Of a stretch of 64,000 nucleotides of DNA, positions 60,180 to 64,000 are shown in pieces. The DNA is from an uncultured Bacilli bacterium (GTDB lineage Bacteria > Bacillota_I > Bacilli_A > RF39 > UBA660), in contig CAKOLO010000003.1 of the NCBI GenBank assembly GCA_934096235.1, forward strand, positions 62,001 to 126,000, written 5' to 3'. A program made the translations under genes and the position numbers. Every line of letters starts with the position of its first letter. Position 1 is the stretch's first letter. The notes below the pieces were generated by a model. The model saw only the letters and a program-made list of their open reading frames with translations, made no database searches and was not told the DNA's origin.

Positions 60180-60722
60180 ATGTTTAATAATTATAAAGAG
60201 ATAGTTACTAAAACTGTTATTGGAAAAGGAAAGAAAACATTTAAGAATGATTATGAACTTACTACTGATACTGATGTTGATACTGTTCTTGGATGTTGGG
60301 TGATAAATCATAAGATAAAGGGTAAGAAGGATGATGAGTATATCAAAATAAATGGTAGCTATGATATTAATATATGGTATAGTTATGATAATAATACTAA
60401 GACTAATGTAGTAAGTAAGAAAATGTTTTATGAAGAGAGGGTTAGAGTTAAGGTTCGTGAAAATGGAGACTTGAATGATAACTCTGAAATCATTATTAGA
60501 AGTCTTAAGAATCCAACATGTATTGATGTATCAAATGAAGATAAGACAATTAAATATACTATATCTAAAGAACTTGGTATTGAGATAGTTGGAGATGCTA
60601 AAATAAGAATTCCTGTTAGTAATAGTGAAGATGATTATGATTTAATAATAGATGAAGATGAAGTAAATAATGAAATAGATAAAAGTGTTAATACAAATTA
60701 TTTAGATAATAAAGACTCATAA
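60180..60722 (+). CDS. cotE: Outer spore coat morphogenetic protein CotE
   Basis: The sequence is recognisable as CotE: EIVTKTVIGKGKKTFKNDYE, DTVLGCWVINHKIKG, INGSYDINIWYSYDNNTKT, EIIIRSLKNPTCIDV and KELGIEIVGDAKI. The 180-residue length and acidic Asp/Glu-rich tail also fit. CotE assembles the outer coat layer on the developing spore. ATG 60180 is chosen, with AGGAGG eight bases upstream. Together with GerA genes 3 kb away, it shows that this lineage makes, or recently made, endospores. In Bacillus cotE is controlled by sigma-E; no clear sigma-A promoter is seen ahead of it here. In contrast to Bacillus it is not next to mutS. Confidence 0.95.
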   Translation: MFNNYKEIVTKTVIGKGKKTFKNDYELTTDTDVDTVLGCWVINHKIKGKKDDEYIKINGSYDINIWYSYDNNTKTNVVSKKMFYEERVRVKVRENGDLNDNSEIIIRSLKNPTCIDVSNEDKTIKYTISKELGIEIVGDAKIRIPVSNSEDDYDLIIDEDEVNNEIDKSVNTNYLDNKDS

Positions 60723-60744
60723 TTGACTTTTTAGAGTCTTTTTT
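60711..60744 (+). terminator. Terminator of cotE
   Basis: AAAGACTC (60711-60718) pairs with GAGTCTTT (60734-60741). The 15-base loop contains the -35 hexamer of the next promoter. Confidence 0.75.
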
Positions 60745-60752
60745 ACTATAAT
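60723..60752 (+). promoter_or_regulatory. Promoter of the DHH phosphodiesterase gene
   Basis: TTGACT (60723-60728), 18-base spacer, TATAAT (60747-60752); the -35 is located in the cotE terminator loop, as also seen at rpsP. Confidence 0.75.
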
Positions 60753-60780
60753 ATATGTTACTAATTTGGAGATGGGGAAA

Positions 60781-61842
60781 ATGCAAGATAGTAAGTGTAT
60801 TAAAGGAGTATTAGATAGGTTACTTGAAGTAAATGATAGTGTATTTATTGTGCCACATATTAGACCTGATTTTGATGCATTAGGTGCTTCTATTGGTATG
60901 GCTTTAATATGTAAAAAGAGTAATAAGAAGTGTTATATTGTTATAGATGATGATTATGATAAGTTGGAACCTGAAACTAAGAAGGTTTTGGATAGTATTA
61001 AGGGTAATTTTGAATTTATACGTTCTAATGATTTATCTGTTTATTTAACTGATAAAAGTCTTATGGTTGCAGTTGATGCTAATAAAGATTATTTACTTTG
61101 TACAGAAAGATATTTAAAAGATTTTAAAAATATTATGGTAATTGATCATCATAAGATTGATGAACATACTCTTAAAACTCCTTATTTATTTGTTGATGAT
61201 AAGGTATCTAGTGCTTGTGAAGAAGTAGCAAGATTACTTTATTTATATGATGTTAAATTATCTCCTGATTATGCTAATTATATACTTGCTGGAATAATAT
61301 TAGATACTAATAAATTAAGTAAGAATACTAGTGCTAAGACTTTTGAAGTGGCATCAATGCTTACTGCATCAGGAGCAGACCCAACTATAGCTAATAATAT
61401 GTTTTTAGAAGATTTTGAACATGATAGAGCTATTCAAAGACTTGTAGATAATACTGACTTTCAAACATTTATGTTTGCAATAGCATCAGATTCTGAAGAT
61501 AGTGGTAGAATATATGAACCTGAAGATATAGCTAAGGCTGCAGACTATTTACTCAAATATAATATTAATTGTAGTTTTGCGATGGCATATATAGATGATG
61601 AAACTATTAGTATGAGTGCTAGAAGTAAAGGGTTAATAGATGTATCCAAAATAATGAAATTATTTGGTGGGGGTGGAAATGAATATTCTGCTGCTGCTAA
61701 AATAAAAGGAAAAACTCTTCCAGAAATTAAAACTTATTTAGTAAGTTCTCTATTACCTGGAGCATTTATTGAAGATATTGACTTATCTTTTAATGATAAT
61801 AAACCTATGAAATTAACTATGAAAAATAAAGCTACTATATAG
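60781..61842 (+). CDS. DHH/DHHA1 phosphodiesterase, minimal GdpP-like
   Basis: The catalytic DHH domain has VPHIRPDFDALGASIGMAL (Asp ligands), VAVDANKDY and the VIDHHK motif; the DHHA1 domain ends in MKLFGGGGNEYSAAAKIKG, the substrate loop. Similarity is to the C-terminal half of GdpP, which cleaves the second messenger cyclic di-AMP, but the two membrane helices, PAS and GGDEF parts of GdpP are absent. It could therefore be a stand-alone c-di-AMP or pApA phosphodiesterase, or an NrnA-like nanoRNase. ATG 60781 is chosen as GGAGATGGGG lies directly before it; earlier ATG/TTG codons lie within that site. It has a good promoter and ends in a terminator. Confidence 0.88.
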   Translation: MQDSKCIKGVLDRLLEVNDSVFIVPHIRPDFDALGASIGMALICKKSNKKCYIVIDDDYDKLEPETKKVLDSIKGNFEFIRSNDLSVYLTDKSLMVAVDANKDYLLCTERYLKDFKNIMVIDHHKIDEHTLKTPYLFVDDKVSSACEEVARLLYLYDVKLSPDYANYILAGIILDTNKLSKNTSAKTFEVASMLTASGADPTIANNMFLEDFEHDRAIQRLVDNTDFQTFMFAIASDSEDSGRIYEPEDIAKAADYLLKYNINCSFAMAYIDDETISMSARSKGLIDVSKIMKLFGGGGNEYSAAAKIKGKTLPEIKTYLVSSLLPGAFIEDIDLSFNDNKPMKLTMKNKATI

Positions 61843-61852
61843 TAGTTTTTTT
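61832..61852 (+). terminator. Terminator of the DHH gene
   Basis: CTACT (61832-61836) and AGTAG (61841-61845) around ATAT, then seven T; it spans the stop codon. Confidence 0.8.
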
Positions 61853-61859
61853 AGTTTAT

Positions 61860-61888
61860 TTGACTTCTTGTATCAAATGTGATATAAT
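61860..61888 (+). promoter_or_regulatory. Promoter of the J-domain gene
   Basis: TTGACT (61860-61865), 17-base spacer, TATAAT (61883-61888) with TGA before it (extended). Confidence 0.85.
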
Positions 61889-61918
61889 GTAGTAGATTTT
61901 TGAATAAGGGGGGTAATT

Positions 61919-63574
61919 ATGTCAATTGCAAATGCTAGAACTATATTAGGATTTGATTTAGATACAATATTAACTATTGAAATTATTACTAAAAGATATA
62001 GAGAATTAATGAAAGAGTATCATCCAGATAGACATTTTAATTCAAGTGAAAATGAATTAAAAGAATATACTCAAAAGTCTATTGATATTAATAATGCTTA
62101 TGATTATTTAAAACAAAATATAGGTAGGGTTAATAGTACATCTAAATCTAAGAAATATGATGTTGATGATGATATTGTATTCTTTTTAAATAAAGCTAAG
62201 GCTATGTCTAGTTTACGTAAGTATTTTGAAAATGCTAGTGAGTCTAAACTTAAGAATAATGTAGTTAATCTTTATAAAAAATGTAATATTGAAAATGCTA
62301 CTAATAATGTCGAACTTAAGAAAAGTGTTGATATGTTTTTAAGTTTTATATCAGTTTTATATAAAAACGAAGAAACAAGATATCGTATAATTAATAAGAT
62401 ACCAGCTTCATTTAAGTATGAAATAGACTATAATACCGATGTTGATAGTTTTTTAAGAAGATTATATGGTATGGTAAATGTAAGAAAACAATATATAGAT
62501 AGTTCTTTAGATAGAATAATATCTAATAATATGTATGATGAAGAATATTCATTTACTAAATCATTCTTAGAATTAAGAAGTTCTTATATTAATAGATTAA
62601 ATAATGCTACTTTAACTAGTGAAGAAGAAAAAGAAATATTTAGAACATTTAAAATTAAAGTTAAAGAAATATCTGATTATTTTGAAAAGAATAGAAAAGA
62701 ATATATTGCTTTAATAAAGAAGGTTAATAAAGTAGATAACTCTTTTATGAGTGATGAAGAAAAGAAAATATTATTAGATAGAATAGATGCATCAATTATA
62801 AATAAATCATTTACTAGTACTAGAATAAATATTGAAAGAAGTATAAATGAATTTAATAATATTAAAAGTACTATAAAAAAATTAAGAATAAACTTAACAA
62901 TTAAATATAAAGGTTTATTATTGATGTTAAATCCAAGTAAGGATAGAGAACTAATTAATAGTGCTATTGATACTTATGATAAAGTAATGAAGATATTAGA
63001 TGATGCTCAAGATGGAAAGTATGATTCTAAAGATTTAATGGTGCTTCAAAATATATCATTTATAGATGAAAATAAAGATAGAATATTATTATCAATGTTA
63101 TCTAATGATGAATATAATATATTTGTTGGTTTTCCTAAAGATGGAGTAAGTAAAAGATATGAACCATTTGTACTAGGTAATATGAATAGTGATAATTTTA
63201 TTTCTTTAGATAATGACTCAGTTAATGTTAGAACTAAAGAAGAAATAAGTAAAGATACATTATTATTACCACTTAGTATATTTGTTAAAAATGGTAATAT
63301 AGTTAATTTATCTAGAAGAATGAGAAATACTAAAGAAAATATAATATGTCAATATGGAAAATATGAACTAGTACTTAGTCAAAATTTAAAAACTAAAAAT
63401 ACTTTCTATTATTTAAGACCTAGTGAGTATAGATATGAAAGTTATGGAGATAAAGAGATACTTCTTAGTATTCTTGAAGGTGATATTAAAGATAGATTCT
63501 TATATTATACTGATGGAATGCAAAAGAGTAGTAACGTAAGAGAACTTAAAATTAAAACTAATAGTGAAGAATAA
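61919..63574 (+). CDS. J-domain protein with a long helical C-terminal region (551 aa)
   Basis: Residues 1-70 form a J domain: ARTILGFDLD, then ITKRYRELMKEYHPDRHFNS with the invariant HPD, then IDINNAYDYLKQN. J domains stimulate DnaK/Hsp70. The remainder has no Gly/Phe or zinc domain, so this is a type III J protein. It is highly charged and mostly helical (about 85-380), with an Asn/Lys-rich coiled-coil-like part, then a beta-rich C-terminal domain (about 385-545). The family of that part is unknown; it may deliver a specific client to DnaK. GGGGGG lies seven bases before the ATG. It is monocistronic between a promoter and a terminator. Confidence 0.83.
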   Translation: MSIANARTILGFDLDTILTIEIITKRYRELMKEYHPDRHFNSSENELKEYTQKSIDINNAYDYLKQNIGRVNSTSKSKKYDVDDDIVFFLNKAKAMSSLRKYFENASESKLKNNVVNLYKKCNIENATNNVELKKSVDMFLSFISVLYKNEETRYRIINKIPASFKYEIDYNTDVDSFLRRLYGMVNVRKQYIDSSLDRIISNNMYDEEYSFTKSFLELRSSYINRLNNATLTSEEEKEIFRTFKIKVKEISDYFEKNRKEYIALIKKVNKVDNSFMSDEEKKILLDRIDASIINKSFTSTRINIERSINEFNNIKSTIKKLRINLTIKYKGLLLMLNPSKDRELINSAIDTYDKVMKILDDAQDGKYDSKDLMVLQNISFIDENKDRILLSMLSNDEYNIFVGFPKDGVSKRYEPFVLGNMNSDNFISLDNDSVNVRTKEEISKDTLLLPLSIFVKNGNIVNLSRRMRNTKENIICQYGKYELVLSQNLKTKNTFYYLRPSEYRYESYGDKEILLSILEGDIKDRFLYYTDGMQKSSNVRELKIKTNSEE

Positions 63575-63595
63575 TTTAAAAATTATTCTTTTTTT
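63567..63595 (+). terminator. Terminator of the J-domain gene
   Basis: AAGAATAATTT (63567-63577) pairs with AAATTATTCTT (63580-63590), followed by T residues; it overlaps the stop. Confidence 0.88.
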
Positions 63596-63597
63596 GT

Positions 63598-63603
63598 TAT
63601 AAT
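63598..63603 (+). promoter_or_regulatory. -10 element of the XRE regulator gene
   Basis: TATAAT just after the T tract; it places the mRNA start near 63610, so ATG 63608 is unlikely to be used and ATG 63623 is favoured. Confidence 0.6.
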
Positions 63604-63622
63604 ATCTATGAATGGAGTAGAT

Positions 63623-64000
63623 ATGGATCAAGAGAAAATTGGAAAATTTATTAGAGAACTTAGAAAAAATAATAATTTAACTCAAGCTGATTTAGCTCTT
63701 AAATATGGTGTTACATATCAAGCAGTAAGTAAATGGGAAAATGGTAAGAATATACCAGATATTTCTATAATAAAACAGATGAGTAAAGATTTTAATATAA
63801 ATATAGATGATATACTTGATGGAGAAAATAAGGTAAATAAATCTAATCATAAATACTATATACCAATTATAATAGTGTTAATTTTAATATTAATAGTGTT
63901 AGTTGGGCTTATATTTTTTCATAAAGAAAAATTTGAATTTAAGACACTTAGCGCATCATGTAAGGATTTTACTATTTCTGGAAGCATAGCTTATAATAAA
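63623..64000 (+). CDS. XRE-family regulator with membrane helix (partial, runs off the edge)
   Basis: The first 126 codons are present. Residues about 5-60 form a Cro/C1-type helix-turn-helix (KFIRELRKNNNLTQADLALK, VTYQAVSKWENGKNIPD), followed by ILDGEN, a linker, one membrane helix (about 78-98, YIPIIIVLILILIVLVGLIF) and the beginning of an outer domain. Membrane-bound XRE proteins of this layout are common in Firmicutes and may sense extracellular signals. The start is ATG 63623 with GGAG five bases before it. The end lies beyond the window. Confidence 0.9.
   Translation, partial: MDQEKIGKFIRELRKNNNLTQADLALKYGVTYQAVSKWENGKNIPDISIIKQMSKDFNINIDDILDGENKVNKSNHKYYIPIIIVLILILIVLVGLIFFHKEKFEFKTLSASCKDFTISGSIAYNK

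Noticed and set aside
1..64000. Possible Mycoplasma-type code (TGA as tryptophan), suggested by composition
   Set aside because: TGA ends sufD, ltaS, gerAC and the HAD gene at the expected family lengths, and TGG encodes conserved tryptophans.

Overview
The window comes from a very AT-rich (well under 35% G+C by eye), monoderm, low-GC Gram-positive bacterium. TGA ends several clear genes (sufD, ltaS, gerAC, gerAB's neighbour overlap, a HAD phosphatase) and tryptophan is TGG, so the code is the standard bacterial one and not the Mycoplasma one. Cell-wall genes (teichoic acid synthesis and export, lipoteichoic acid synthase, LCP ligase, autolysin, sortase) and spore genes (CotE, GerA-type receptor) point to a wall-bearing, spore-forming member of Bacilli/Erysipelotrichia, probably an uncultured gut lineage close to the old Tenericutes. 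That placement is an inference from gene content and composition. No tRNA, rRNA, CRISPR array, insertion sequence or prophage was seen, and no gap between genes exceeds 300 bases.

Layout. 1-4.2 kb: the end of pcrA, a large unknown protein with a small partner, and an HD hydrolase. 4.3-20.5 kb: a surface-apparatus locus built around Tad (Flp-type) pilus parts: a class B-like sortase with a cytosolic N-terminal domain, two paralogous membrane-anchored secreted proteins, a 1325-residue protein with about 60 cysteines, a pseudopilin-like protein, two CpaB proteins, CpaF/TadA ATPase, TadB, TadC, two short pilin-like proteins, a TadZ/CpaE-like protein and a VirB2-like two-helix protein. 20.5-26.5 kb: LtaS, two small anchored proteins, and an MBOAT acyltransferase with an AlgX/DHHW-type partner. 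26.7-29.4 kb: a solitary adenine methylase and a zinc-ribbon/WG-repeat membrane protein. 29.4-34.1 kb: a CsoR-type repressor heading a full SUF iron-sulfur operon (csoR-sufC-sufD-sufS-sufU-sufB) with a CsoR-like operator inside the promoter.

34.1-39.7 kb (minus strand): an autolysin ending in a dockerin, a membrane-anchored cohesin-like protein and an LCP ligase. 39.9-50.5 kb: WecA/TagO, a decayed sortase-anchored protein, GpsA, then a ribitol/glycerol-type teichoic acid cluster (TarI, TarJ, two TagF/TarL-like polymerases, a membrane protein fused to a PIG-L deacetylase, and the TagGH exporter). 50.6-53.5 kb: a flavoprotein, a HAD phosphatase, rpsP-khpA and an unknown gene. 53.5-57 kb (minus): gerAA-gerAC-gerAB. 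57-64 kb: an unknown protein with an HGT motif like ADP-ribosyltransferase folds, a 30-codon leader peptide plus attenuator ahead of an ABC exporter, CotE, a minimal GdpP-like DHH phosphodiesterase, a J-domain protein and the start of a membrane-bound XRE regulator.

The most notable observations are the sortase-associated monoderm Tad locus with its giant cysteine-rich protein, the cohesin/dockerin pair attached to a cell-wall hydrolase rather than a cellulosome, the leader-peptide attenuator whose coding sequence can pair with the terminator, and a 12-base hairpin core (ACTAGAAATAGT) reused in at least six terminators.
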